NCBI GenBank assembly: GCA_016294035.1 | Contig: JAEDCT010000029.1 | Coordinates: 1 to 17,799, forward strand | Origin: Treponema sp. | GTDB lineage: Bacteria; Spirochaetota; Spirochaetia; Treponematales; Treponemataceae | Direction of reading: 5' to 3' | DNA length: 17,799 nt | Shown: piece by piece, positions 6,595 through 14,974 of the stretch | Position numbering within the stretch: the first letter of the stretch is position 1 | Layout: each line of letters begins with the position of its first letter | Notes under the pieces: generated by a model | The model's database searches: none | Told to the model about the DNA's origin: nothing | What the model saw: only the letters and a program-made list of their open reading frames with translations | Program-made: the position numbers and the translations under genes

Positions 6595-8421
6595 ATGCAG
6601 GCAATTATTCTGGCAGCTGGAATGGGAAAAAGACTTGGTCGTTACACAAAAGATGCAACAAAGTGCATGGTAGAAGTAAACGGAAAAGCTCTCATCGAGT
6701 ATGCCATTGAAGCTCTCGTTAAGGCTAAGGTTAGCAGAACTGTTCTTGTCGTTGGATACAAGGCAGACGTTCTAAAGAATTTTATCGCATCAAAATTCAA
6801 TGAAAAGAATCTTGGTGGAATGAAAATCGAATATATTGAGAACAAGGTTTATGATACTACAAACAATATCTATTCATTCTATCTTGCACGAAATGAACTG
6901 CTTAAGGATGATACAATCCTTCTTGAAAGTGACTTGATTTTTAGGAAGAAAATTCTTCAGGATCTTATTGCATCACCTGAAAAGAATCTTGCCGTGCTTT
7001 CACATTTTGAAAGCTGGATGGATGGAACATGTGCCATTCTTGACCAGGAACAGGATATTATCGGTATGATTGACAAGAAGTCTTTCAACTGGAATAAAAT
7101 TGATGACTACTACAAGACTGTGAATATCTATAAGTTCTCAAGGGAATTTTCTGAGCAGTATTACATTCCATTCCTGGAAGCATATCAGAAGTCTTTTGGA
7201 AAAAATGAATACTATGAGCAGGTTCTCAAGGTACTGTCATTCCTTTCGTCTTCTGTTATCAAGGGATTTGTTGTTTCCGGGGATGACTGGTACGAAATTG
7301 ATGATCCCTCTGATCTTTCTATTGCTGAGGATAGATTTTCTGAAGGTCTTGAAAAGCTTAAGTCCATGCAAAAGCGTTTTGGCGGTTACTGGCGATTCCC
7401 TAACATGAAGGATTACTGCTATCTGGTTAATCCATATTTCCCTCCAAAGAAAATGATTGATGAGATGACAAGCAGCTTCCATACTCTTCTGACTCAGTAT
7501 CCAAGTGGTGCTGCTCAGATGAGTCTTCTTGCATCTAAAATTTTCAATTTGCTTCCAGAGCAGATTGCTGTTGGAAACGGTGCTGCTGAACTTATTTCCT
7601 CTCTCGGAAGATGTCTAACAGGAAAGGTTTGTGTTCCTTATCCAACCTTCAACGAATATCCTGAACGTTTCATTGGAATGGAAACTGTTCCTGTTCCTGT
7701 TGATAAGAATTTCCGCTATACGGTAAATGACATTATTAAGGCTGTAATAGAATCAAAGGCAAATTGTGTTTTGCTTATTAATCCTGATAATCCAAGTGGA
7801 AATTTCCTTGGCAAGGAAGATGTATTGTCTCTTCTTGGAAAATTGAAGGAACTTGATTGCAATCTCATTTTTGATGAAAGCTTTATTGACTTTGCAGAAA
7901 AAGAAATACGTTATTCATTGCTTGATTATAATATTCTTGAAGAGTATCCAAATCTTATTGTTGTAAAGTCTATCAGTAAGAGTTATGGAGTTCCTGGAAT
8001 TCGTCTTGGTGTTATTGCCAGCTCACGAAAGGATTTTATTGAGAAAATCAAGAAGACAAATGGAATCTGGAATATCAACTCCTATGGCGAATATTTCCTT
8101 CAGATTTACGAAAAGTATTCAAAGACATATTCCATGGCATGCGATAAGATTGCTGATGAAAGACAGAGATTTTCTAAGGAACTTTCAAAAATTAAGGGAT
8201 TGAAGGTTTTCCCAAGCCAGGCAAACTATGTGCTCTGCAAGATTTCTGGAAAAATTTCATCGACAGATTTGACACTTAAGCTTCTTGATAAAGCCAATAT
8301 TTTCATTAAGGATCTTTCAGGTAAGAAGGGATTTGAAAAGGGGGAATATATTAGACTCGCTGTAAAAGCTCCTGAAGAAAATGATCTTCTTGTTGATGCC
8401 CTTAAGACTTTCCTCAAGTAA
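6595..8421 (+). CDS. PntC/LicC-like nucleotidyltransferase fused to a HisC-like PLP enzyme (608 aa)
   Basis: This bifunctional cytoplasmic enzyme recurs in surface-polysaccharide loci of several phyla. The N-terminal domain (about 1-245) is a nucleotidyltransferase with AAGMGKRL (7-14), KCMVEV (23-28), TTNNIYS (88-94), LESD (110-113) and DDPSD (236-240), closest to cytidylyltransferases for phosphocholine or phosphonoethanolamine. The C-terminal domain (about 265-608) is a fold type I PLP enzyme with GNGAAELI (327-334), NPDNPSG (396-402), DESF (427-430), SISK with PLP lysine K462, GIRLG (R470) and YIRLAV (R587). It shares the domain order of the divergent neighbour but differs in sequence and lacks its winged-helix extension. 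The start follows a weak GGGG site. A CDP-activated amino-alcohol or related phosphate is the plausible product. The T. denticola PntC fusion carries a different (class V) transaminase, so that name is not transferred. The gene ends at the shared terminator at 8449-8489. Confidence 0.85.
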   Translation: MQAIILAAGMGKRLGRYTKDATKCMVEVNGKALIEYAIEALVKAKVSRTVLVVGYKADVLKNFIASKFNEKNLGGMKIEYIENKVYDTTNNIYSFYLARNELLKDDTILLESDLIFRKKILQDLIASPEKNLAVLSHFESWMDGTCAILDQEQDIIGMIDKKSFNWNKIDDYYKTVNIYKFSREFSEQYYIPFLEAYQKSFGKNEYYEQVLKVLSFLSSSVIKGFVVSGDDWYEIDDPSDLSIAEDRFSEGLEKLKSMQKRFGGYWRFPNMKDYCYLVNPYFPPKKMIDEMTSSFHTLLTQYPSGAAQMSLLASKIFNLLPEQIAVGNGAAELISSLGRCLTGKVCVPYPTFNEYPERFIGMETVPVPVDKNFRYTVNDIIKAVIESKANCVLLINPDNPSGNFLGKEDVLSLLGKLKELDCNLIFDESFIDFAEKEIRYSLLDYNILEEYPNLIVVKSISKSYGVPGIRLGVIASSRKDFIEKIKKTNGIWNINSYGEYFLQIYEKYSKTYSMACDKIADERQRFSKELSKIKGLKVFPSQANYVLCKISGKISSTDLTLKLLDKANIFIKDLSGKKGFEKGEYIRLAVKAPEENDLLVDALKTFLK

Positions 8422-8440
8422 GGATTTATTTGCTATCTAA

Positions 8441-8489
8441 AAAAAATCAGCCAGCCAGATACTTTAAGAATATTTGGCTGGCTTTTTTG
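8441..8489. terminator. bidirectional intrinsic terminator between convergent units
   Basis: A 13-bp stem with one G-U pair (arms 8449-8461 and 8471-8483, 9-nt loop) is flanked by a T-run on the right and an A-run (8439-8446) on the left. It therefore has a U-tract for both transcripts. It closes the plus-strand 608-aa gene and the minus-strand glycan operon. Confidence 0.92.
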
Positions 8490-9563
8490 TTACATTAGAT
8501 ATTCACTGATTGCTTCATGTATTTTTCTGGCTGTATTCATGAAAGTGAATCTTTCCAGAATTGAATCAGGTTTTTCTACTGGGGTTTTCATCAGTTCATC
8601 CAGGTTGACGTTTGGTTTGTCCGGATCAACATACCAGGCTGTGTTGCCATAAATTTCTGGAAGACAGGATGAGTTTGAAATAATAATTTTTCCACCGCAT
8701 GACAGAGCTTCAAGTGGTGGCAATCCAAATCCTTCGAAATAGGAAGGAAATATGAATGCTTTTGCCTTCATTTCAAGAGCCATGACTTGCGCATCACTAA
8801 GATAACCACACATTATAATGTTCTTGAGTTTTTTCAATTTTTCAAGTTCTGGTGGAACTACAGTAGGAAGTGCCTTTCCTGAAATTGCAAATGTTTCATT
8901 CGGGTACAGTTCTGCATGATCTGCAATCCATTTAAGGTTTTTCCTGAGTGAAAGGCTTCCCAGTGTAAAATAAAATTCCCTGTTCTTTAATTCAGGTATA
9001 CGATCAAAAACCGTAAAGTCAGCATCAAGTTTTTCATGATTTCGGACTCCAGAATATACAACTTTAATTTTCTCTGGTTTAGTTCCGTACGTGTCTACAA
9101 TTGTTTTTTTTGTGTATTCGGAAACAGTGAATATTATTCTTGCTTTTTTTGCAATTCTCCAGTAAAGGAGGTTTGTCATTTTTCCAATGATCTTGTCCCG
9201 CAGAGACTTCATGTCACCTTTATAAAGTTTTGTGTAGATGTCGTGGATGAATTCAAAGCCCGGAGCAAAGTAGGGGCAGGTGTTTGAATAATTCATGCTC
9301 CATCTTTTATTTTTTCTTACATACTTTTGATATGGTCCCTGAGTCCATTTTGTCTGCTTTATGTTTTTTTCAACGTCAAGCCTGACAACTGATATGTTCT
9401 TGAATTCAGGAATTCCCACGGCATTTTTTGGAACAATTAATTCCATTTGTCCTGGCTTAACCAATTCATCAAGACACTTTGTCACTTCAATCCCAAGACG
9501 CTCTATTCCTGTAATTTTTCTTGCGTAAAAATCTCCGTTTATTGCAACTACTTTTTTTTCCAT
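8490..9563 (-). CDS. GT4-family glycosyltransferase (paralogue B)
   Basis: This is a predicted retaining GT-B glycosyltransferase of family 4 (357 aa), last gene of the operon, transferring a sugar from a nucleotide donor to a growing glycan. The diagnostic C-terminal nucleotide-sugar motif EGFGLPPLEALS is at about 277-288, followed by LPEIYGN and YVDP. FTVSEYTKKT (about 145-154) and TLGSLSLRKN (about 200-209) are typical of mannosyl/heptosyl-type GT4 enzymes. No signal peptide or membrane segment is seen. I prefer ATG 9563 over the in-frame TTG at 9581 because its N-terminus then aligns with the paralogue at 10888-11964 and the overlap with the upstream gene disappears. The acceptor and donor are unknown; GDP-heptose made by the neighbouring genes is the obvious candidate donor. 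Confidence 0.88.
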   Translation of the reverse strand: MEKKVVAINGDFYARKITGIERLGIEVTKCLDELVKPGQMELIVPKNAVGIPEFKNISVVRLDVEKNIKQTKWTQGPYQKYVRKNKRWSMNYSNTCPYFAPGFEFIHDIYTKLYKGDMKSLRDKIIGKMTNLLYWRIAKKARIIFTVSEYTKKTIVDTYGTKPEKIKVVYSGVRNHEKLDADFTVFDRIPELKNREFYFTLGSLSLRKNLKWIADHAELYPNETFAISGKALPTVVPPELEKLKKLKNIIMCGYLSDAQVMALEMKAKAFIFPSYFEGFGLPPLEALSCGGKIIISNSSCLPEIYGNTAWYVDPDKPNVNLDELMKTPVEKPDSILERFTFMNTARKIHEAISEYLM

Positions 9564-9570
9564 AATTTGT

Positions 9571-10884
9571 TTAGTTTCCAATAATTTCGCTTACTGCATC
9601 AAGTATATTTTTGTTTTCGTCTATGAGTATGCTTTTTGAAACTCCTGCATTTGTTCCGCATTCAATATCAGCTTTTGAATCGCCAATCATAAATGATTTT
9701 GTTATGTCAATGTTGAAGTCTTTTGCAGCATTCAGTATCATGCCCGGCTTTGGCTTCCTGCATTCACAGTTACATTTATATTCTATTCGTTCGCCTTCAA
9801 ATCCCTTGTCAGTATGGTGAGGACAGAAATAGATTGCATCAAGATAAGCGCCATCCTTTCCAAGAAGTGTTTCAAGTTTCCTGTTAATTTCCTCAAGTTC
9901 TTCAAATGTAATGTCGCCTCGTGCAATGACCGGCTGGTTTGTCACAAGAATTGCAAGATATCCTGAGTTGTTGATTTTCCTGATTGCGTCACCGGCTCCT
10001 TCTGCTAGTTCCAGCTGTTCAGGAGATCTTACAAACCCTACATCCTTTGTCAAAGTTCCGTCGCGGTCAAGAAAAATTGCTTTCTGTTTTTTTGAGAGAT
10101 TTCTGTTTTCTACAGTTTTATTGATGATGTCTTTTTCTGTCTGGTAGAATCTGTCAGGGGTACCCATATCCTTAATGTATTCAGGTGTGTCGTATGCAAA
10201 GATTCTTCCAGTCCCAACGTTGGGTTTTAGCACGTCACGGTCAAGGTCAATCTTGTCTGGGTTTTCAGGATGCCTTGGAACGAAATTTTTCTTTGTTATT
10301 TCAAGGAGTTTTGGACTGATTACTTCAATGCCTGCGTTTACCCTGTTCTTGTACCATTTTCGTTCGTCTTCCTTGTTCATCCACATTATTACTTTCTTTG
10401 TGTCTTCTGGAAGACCTCCCTTAATCTTTGGTGGAAGAATTTCCGTAACCAGAAGTGATGAATCGTAAGGGTGGGAATTTGGATGAGATACCAGTGTTGC
10501 TAGTGAATTCTTTTGTTTGTGGAATGAAATGATTCTGTTGAAATCTATGTCGAGTATCGTATCACCGCACATGAGAAGGAAATCATCGTTCAATTCATTT
10601 TTTTCCATCATTTTAAACAATGCTCCTGCAGTTCCAAGTGGGGTTGTTTCCTCAAAGTATGAAATTTTTACGCCGAAGTCTTTTCCATCCTTAAAATATT
10701 CCTTTATAACATGTCCCAAGTGTCCGATTACAAGTGTAATGTCAGTGAGTCCTGATTTTTTCAGGCATTCAATCTGGCGAAGAAGAATAGGCTTGTCGCA
10801 AATTCTGATCATTGGTTTTGGTATGTCGCTGGCTACTGATGCAATTCTTGTTCCCTTTCCGCCTGCCATTATGATTGTTTTCAT
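9571..10884 (-). CDS. hddC-gmhB: HddC-GmhB fusion: heptose-1-phosphate guanylyltransferase + heptose bisphosphate phosphatase
   Basis: Two consecutive-step enzymes are joined in one 437-aa cytoplasmic chain. Residues 1-250 are a sugar-phosphate nucleotidyltransferase (MAGGKGTR 6-13, KPM 23-25, LMCGDT 104-109) of the HddC type, which makes GDP-D-glycero-alpha-D-manno-heptose from the 1-phosphate. Residues 265-437 are a HAD-family GmhB-type phosphatase: DRDGT (273-277), TNQP (315-318), a probable zinc cluster formed by CPHH (354-357) and CNCEC (371-375), KPKPGM (377-382) and GDSKAD (401-406). It removes the 7-phosphate from the 1,7-bisphosphate. The gene starts 3 nt after the upstream glycosyltransferase stop, with AGGGG 6 nt before ATG. 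GmhA and HddA encoded upstream complete the pathway. GDP rather than ADP as nucleotide is inferred from the HddA context. Confidence 0.9.
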   Translation of the reverse strand: MKTIIMAGGKGTRIASVASDIPKPMIRICDKPILLRQIECLKKSGLTDITLVIGHLGHVIKEYFKDGKDFGVKISYFEETTPLGTAGALFKMMEKNELNDDFLLMCGDTILDIDFNRIISFHKQKNSLATLVSHPNSHPYDSSLLVTEILPPKIKGGLPEDTKKVIMWMNKEDERKWYKNRVNAGIEVISPKLLEITKKNFVPRHPENPDKIDLDRDVLKPNVGTGRIFAYDTPEYIKDMGTPDRFYQTEKDIINKTVENRNLSKKQKAIFLDRDGTLTKDVGFVRSPEQLELAEGAGDAIRKINNSGYLAILVTNQPVIARGDITFEELEEINRKLETLLGKDGAYLDAIYFCPHHTDKGFEGERIEYKCNCECRKPKPGMILNAAKDFNIDITKSFMIGDSKADIECGTNAGVSKSILIDENKNILDAVSEIIGN

Positions 10885-10887
10885 GAT

Positions 10888-11964
10888 TTACCCCTGATTT
10901 TGTTTTTCAAAGAGAACCGAATAGATTCTTTTTGCTGTGTTTTCCAATGTGTATTTTTCAAGTAGTCTTTCTGGAGATGCAACTTTTTTCTTGAGAAGTT
11001 CTTCCAGGTTTGTTTCAGGTTTTTCCGGGTCAATGTAATATGCGCAGTCTCCATAAATTTCAGGAAGGCTTGTGATGTTTGAAACTATTACCTTTGCATT
11101 GCATGAGAGAGCTTCCAGCGGTGGCAGACCAAAGCCTTCAAAATATGTAGGTAAAAGAAATGCCTTGCATTTTGTGTAAATGGCCTTGACTTCTTCGTCT
11201 GACAAATATCCCAGCATAATTACGTTCTTAAGATTTTTGAGATCCTCAAGTTCCTTGGGAACAACAGCTGGCAGAGGTTTTCCTGATACTGCAAAAAGTT
11301 CATCAGGGTATTTCTTTGCATGCTGTACAATCCATTTGAAATTTTTTCTTGTGGAAAGGCTTCCCAGCGTAAAATAGAATTCTTTTTCAAGCAAAACCGG
11401 AAACTTTTCAAATATACCCATGTCAGGTTTTATTTCGTTGTAACCGCTGACACCTGAATAAACCACATGAATTTTGTCTGATTTGGTTCCGTATGCATCC
11501 ATAATGGTTTTTTTTGTGTATTCAGAAACGGTAAAAATTTTCTTTGCTCTTCTGGCAATGGTTTTGTACATGAGGTTTGAATACAACTGAATGAGCTTAT
11601 CGCGGCGTGATCCCCTAAAGTCTTCCGGGTGAAGGTAGCTGAAGATGTCATGTATGAATTCGTATCCTGGCTTGAAAAAAGGGCAGGTGTTTGAAAAGTT
11701 AAAGCTTATTCTTCCGTGCATAATGACATATATCTGATAGTTGATTTGTGTCCATTTTGGAAAGAATGTTGCTTCTGTGTTTAATTTTATTATTTTGATG
11801 TTTTTTAGTTCAGGAAGATTTCTGGCATTTCTTGGAACAACAAGTTCCATTTGATCAGGCTGTACAAGTTTGTCCAGGTATTTTGTGACCTCGATTGCAA
11901 GTCGTTCAATACCTGTTAGATTCCTGCAGAATGATTCACCATTAATTGCTATTATCTTTTGCAT
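10888..11964 (-). CDS. GT4-family glycosyltransferase (paralogue A)
   Basis: This is a 358-aa GT-B family 4 glycosyltransferase, clearly related to the product of 8490-9563 over its full length: the same AINGE/D start, TGIERL, FTVSEYTKKTI, GSLS-RKN and EGFGLPPLEALSC blocks. The nucleotide-sugar binding motif is at 276-287 and GSLSTRKN at 201-208. It is predicted soluble or peripherally membrane-bound. The start codon follows AAGG at 8-nt spacing, 40 nt after the gmhA stop. Its position between gmhA and hddC-gmhB indicates use of GDP-heptose or elongation of a heptose-containing glycan, but donor and acceptor are inferred. Divergence from paralogue B suggests successive, non-identical transfers. 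Confidence 0.88.
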   Translation of the reverse strand: MQKIIAINGESFCRNLTGIERLAIEVTKYLDKLVQPDQMELVVPRNARNLPELKNIKIIKLNTEATFFPKWTQINYQIYVIMHGRISFNFSNTCPFFKPGYEFIHDIFSYLHPEDFRGSRRDKLIQLYSNLMYKTIARRAKKIFTVSEYTKKTIMDAYGTKSDKIHVVYSGVSGYNEIKPDMGIFEKFPVLLEKEFYFTLGSLSTRKNFKWIVQHAKKYPDELFAVSGKPLPAVVPKELEDLKNLKNVIMLGYLSDEEVKAIYTKCKAFLLPTYFEGFGLPPLEALSCNAKVIVSNITSLPEIYGDCAYYIDPEKPETNLEELLKKKVASPERLLEKYTLENTAKRIYSVLFEKQNQG

Positions 11965-12004
11965 TTGTACAACCTTGGTTAACTAGGATTCCAGGATTAA
12001 AATA

Positions 12005-12634
12005 TTATTCCGGAAAGAATCTGTTTTCAATTTCAAGACACAAAGCATGGTAAACAGGTAGATGCAGTTCCTGAATTTTGAATGTTTCTGTCTCTGGAAC
12101 AACAATGCTTATGTCACAGAGATTCTTAAGCTTTCCGCCATCTTTTCCTAAAAGTCCGATAGTCTTTAGTCCCTTTGCCTTTGCAACTACACAAGCATAA
12201 ATCACATCCTTTGAATTGCCGGATGTTGAAATTCCCAGGAATACATCTTCCTTTTTTCCGTAACCCATAACCTGCTGTGCAAACATAACATTTCCGTCAA
12301 CATCATTAAGGCTTGCTGTCATTAATGCTGCCTGATTGCAAAGTGAAATTGCAGGAAGAGAGCCCTGAAGTTTGTCTGAAAGATAGTCTCCTGTTGAACT
12401 GTCAATTTCCGAAAGCTTGTCCAGGAATGATTTTTCTGGAATTCTCTTTTTTACGAAAGATTTTAAAAGTTCACCGCAAATGTGATCACTGTCTGCACAA
12501 GATCCACCATTTCCGCAAATGAGAAGCTTGCCTTCGGTTTCATAGGATTTTATTATTGCATCTTTTGCTTCCCTGATTTCTTTCTCGCACTTGGCAAGAA
12601 CAGGGTATCGTTCAATAAGTTCTTTAATGTACAT
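12005..12634 (-). CDS. gmhA: sedoheptulose 7-phosphate isomerase
   Basis: A SIS-fold isomerase of about 209 aa, the first step of activated heptose synthesis, converting sedoheptulose 7-phosphate into D-glycero-D-manno-heptose 7-phosphate. The signatures are GNGGSCADSDH (42-52 counting from the first ATG), ISTSGNSKDV (136-145) and the C-terminal ETETFKIQELHLPVYH (182-197), which carries the Glu/His pair expected in the active or metal site. The length fits the family, with a slightly long central insertion around residues 64-90 (as in several GmhA proteins). Two ATGs are adjacent (12637 and 12634). GGAG is 3 nt from the first but 6 nt from the second, so I annotate the second. It follows hddA by only 13 nt and is co-transcribed. 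Confidence 0.93.
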   Translation of the reverse strand: MYIKELIERYPVLAKCEKEIREAKDAIIKSYETEGKLLICGNGGSCADSDHICGELLKSFVKKRIPEKSFLDKLSEIDSSTGDYLSDKLQGSLPAISLCNQAALMTASLNDVDGNVMFAQQVMGYGKKEDVFLGISTSGNSKDVIYACVVAKAKGLKTIGLLGKDGGKLKNLCDISIVVPETETFKIQELHLPVYHALCLEIENRFFPE

Positions 12635-12647
12635 CATTTACTCCAAT

Positions 12648-13634
12648 TTATTCTTCACTTTCAAAATGAATGATTCTAGTTCCTTCGTTTTCAAATTTGA
12701 ATGGAACATACATTTGATTTTCAAGGGCCTTTTTCACGGCTGCCTGTTTTTCCTGAGGAACATAGAACAAAAGGAATCCGCCACCGCCGGCTCCAAGGAG
12801 TTTTCCGCCTAAAGCACCGGCTTTCATTGCTTTTTCATATTGTTCATCAATGGAACCAGTACTGATTCCGCTTGAGATTCCTCTCTTGAGTTTCCATGTA
12901 TAGTCAAGGAGTCTTCCAAATTCATCCAGGTCGCAAGATTCGTCTGTAAGTACTTTTTCTGCCTTGTCTACAAGTGAATACATTTCAAGAAGTTCTTTTG
13001 TCTTGTCCTTCATTGATTTTTCTGTGCCTTTCTGGATGTCGGAGCTGAATCTTGAGAATCCTGTAAAGAAAAGCATCAGATTGTTGTTGAGTTTTTCCTT
13101 TCTTGCCCTTGAAATAACGATTGGGCGTACAGTATATCCATCCTTTGAAAAGTCAATCCTGTTTAATCCTCCGAAGGAAGCGGCAATCTGATCCTGGATT
13201 CCTCCAGCTTCCTTGCAGAGTTCGCGTTCAAGGTAAATTGCATCATCAGCAAGTTTTCTTTTATCTGCATATTTTCCGTTTAGTGCATAGAATGCTTCAA
13301 TCATTCCAACGGCAAAACTAGATGAAGTTCCCAGTCCTGTGCGAGCTGGTAAATCGCTTTCATAAGTCAGGCGGATATTGTGCATGCCCATGTGCTTCAT
13401 TGCTTCACGGATTGCCGGATGCTGAATCTCTTCATAGGAGTTTACATATTCTGTCTTTGAATATGTGAGGTGAGTCTTGTAATCAAAGAATGCCGGAAGA
13501 TGACGAACTGTAACATAGCAATATTTGTCAAATGTTGTTGAGATAACGGCTCCTCCATGCTCGTTGAAGAACCCTGATAAATCTGTTCCACCGCCAAAAA
13601 ATGACATTCTGAATGGTGTTCTTGTAATAATCAT
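12648..13634 (-). CDS. hddA: D-glycero-alpha-D-manno-heptose 7-phosphate kinase
   Basis: A GHMP-superfamily sugar kinase of 328 aa. It phosphorylates the C1 position of D-glycero-D-manno-heptose 7-phosphate to give the alpha-1,7-bisphosphate, the branch leading to GDP-heptose. Visible motifs are the N-terminal RTPFRMSFFGGGTD block (5-18), the ATP-binding loop LPARTGLGTSSS (95-106), GGIQDQIAASFGG near 145-157 and the C-terminal KLLGAGGGGF (278-287). The 1-phosphorylating HddA type, rather than a galacto- or fucokinase, is supported by gmhA directly downstream and hddC-gmhB two genes on. ATG 13634 has GGGAG 10 nt upstream. The gene lies 53 nt after the glycerophosphotransferase-like gene in the same operon. 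Confidence 0.93.
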   Translation of the reverse strand: MIITRTPFRMSFFGGGTDLSGFFNEHGGAVISTTFDKYCYVTVRHLPAFFDYKTHLTYSKTEYVNSYEEIQHPAIREAMKHMGMHNIRLTYESDLPARTGLGTSSSFAVGMIEAFYALNGKYADKRKLADDAIYLERELCKEAGGIQDQIAASFGGLNRIDFSKDGYTVRPIVISRARKEKLNNNLMLFFTGFSRFSSDIQKGTEKSMKDKTKELLEMYSLVDKAEKVLTDESCDLDEFGRLLDYTWKLKRGISSGISTGSIDEQYEKAMKAGALGGKLLGAGGGGFLLFYVPQEKQAAVKKALENQMYVPFKFENEGTRIIHFESEE

Positions 13635-13687
13635 ATTGTATGGTCTCCCGTAATTTAGCTGCCATGAAGGCTATTTTTGATTTTGTT

Positions 13688-14917
13688 TTAAGAAAGTTCC
13701 TTTTCCTTGTTTACCATGAAGTTGTAGACTTCTTCGCCTGCTGTTCCAATATGTTCCCATGCTTCAGCCTTGGCCTTTGCACGTTTTTCCGCAAGTTCTT
13801 TTGAATCGCTGGCATTCTGGATAACATCCTTTATGTTCTTGAACTGGTCTTCCTTTAATTCAATTCCAAATTCATGAACCGCATTTACCTGCCATGGTTT
13901 CTGTCCTGGGACATCATATGCATCATACATTCTCAAATCCATGTTGGCATTTACATACATTACAGGCTTGTCGCAAAGGAAAGTATAGTCGTAGATGATT
14001 CCGGAGAAGTCCGAGATCATGATGTCAGCCTTTTTCATTGAATAAATGTTTTCGCCGTTATAGTCCCAGATAAGGTTCTGCTTGTTTTCATATTTCTTAG
14101 TAAGGCGATCCAGCATTTCCTTTTCTGAAATCTTTGACTGTGGGTGAGGTCTTACAATAATATTCCATCCGGTTTCAATAAGTGGATCAAGAAGCTTTTC
14201 ACCATATCTTGAGAGAATTGCTGCTGGTCCCCATGATGGTGAGAGAAGAACTGTAAAGTTGTGATTTTCTTCCTGAGGAATCTGTTCCATTTTTTCCTTG
14301 AATACGTCAAGGTAAGTGCATCCAACGCTTACGATTTCTTTTTTTGCAATACCGCGCTGCTGTTCAAGATACCTTACATCCTTTTCCTTGTACATTCCTG
14401 TGACAAGAACAGAGTCAAAGTAGTCCAGCCCAAAAAGGCGGTACATTGTAGCATCACCGGTTGAATGTTCAAGGTGAGAGTAGTGCTTCACGTTCTTGCT
14501 TCTTTTGAGCTGGTAAACCTGAAGTCCAGGTGTTGTCATTACAACAATGTCAGCAGAAAGAAGGTTGAGTCTTGCAAATGCAGCGTTTCCCTCTCCAATG
14601 TATTCAGCCTTGACAAACTTGTAGTTGCTTTCAAAGACCTTGTCTTCTTTGTGGGATGTCAGATATGTTACTTCTGTTTCATGCTTTTCAAATGCATCAA
14701 GGATTGGCTTGAAGACAAACCAGTATCTCTTGTCTTCGTTATAGAGTACATATTTGTGAGCAGATGTATCCTGTGCTCCTTTGTTTCCAGTCACAAGGAA
14801 TTTAAGCTTCATCCATGCAGCTCTTGCAAGAAAGTAAAGGGTTGCAGTTGCCCCAATGAGAATAGAGAAGAGCATGCTTCCTGTTCCAGGGTCAATATAA
14901 AGCAAAAAGTCATTCAT
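13688..14917 (-). CDS. CDP-glycerol glycerophosphotransferase family protein (TagB/TagF-like)
   Basis: This 409-aa protein belongs to the Glyphos_transf family, which transfers glycerol phosphate (or ribitol phosphate) from a CDP donor onto teichoic-acid-like polymers. An N-terminal membrane segment (about 15-35) follows the short IDPGTGS motif (8-14). The C-terminal catalytic half has VLLSPSWG (223-230), VRPHP (255-259) and the hallmark ISDFSGIIYDYTF (301-313) with KPVMY (317-321). A His-rich patch (H145, H148, H151) probably belongs to the acceptor/catalytic site. ATG 14917 has GGAG 6 nt upstream. It follows the YidC-like/phosphotransferase fusion by 57 nt and precedes hddA, tying glycerol-phosphate-type chemistry to heptose synthesis. 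No CDP-glycerol synthetase (tagD) lies in the window, so the donor must come from elsewhere or be a different CDP alcohol. Confidence 0.88.
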   Translation of the reverse strand: MNDFLLYIDPGTGSMLFSILIGATATLYFLARAAWMKLKFLVTGNKGAQDTSAHKYVLYNEDKRYWFVFKPILDAFEKHETEVTYLTSHKEDKVFESNYKFVKAEYIGEGNAAFARLNLLSADIVVMTTPGLQVYQLKRSKNVKHYSHLEHSTGDATMYRLFGLDYFDSVLVTGMYKEKDVRYLEQQRGIAKKEIVSVGCTYLDVFKEKMEQIPQEENHNFTVLLSPSWGPAAILSRYGEKLLDPLIETGWNIIVRPHPQSKISEKEMLDRLTKKYENKQNLIWDYNGENIYSMKKADIMISDFSGIIYDYTFLCDKPVMYVNANMDLRMYDAYDVPGQKPWQVNAVHEFGIELKEDQFKNIKDVIQNASDSKELAEKRAKAKAEAWEHIGTAGEEVYNFMVNKEKELS

Positions 14918-14974
14918 AATTCACTCCATAAGTATAAAAAAAATATGTTTGGTTTATCAGGATTATTGCGGCAA

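Noticed and set aside
6595..8421. Phosphonate (2-aminoethylphosphonate) pathway enzyme of the T. denticola PntC-transaminase type
   Set aside because: The PLP domain is class I/II rather than the class V transaminase of that fusion, and no PEP mutase or phosphonopyruvate decarboxylase is in the window; the nucleotidyltransferase similarity alone is not enough.
4355..8421. Histidine biosynthesis (hisC) genes
   Set aside because: Both HisC-like domains are fused to nucleotidyltransferases and sit in a glycan locus without other his genes.
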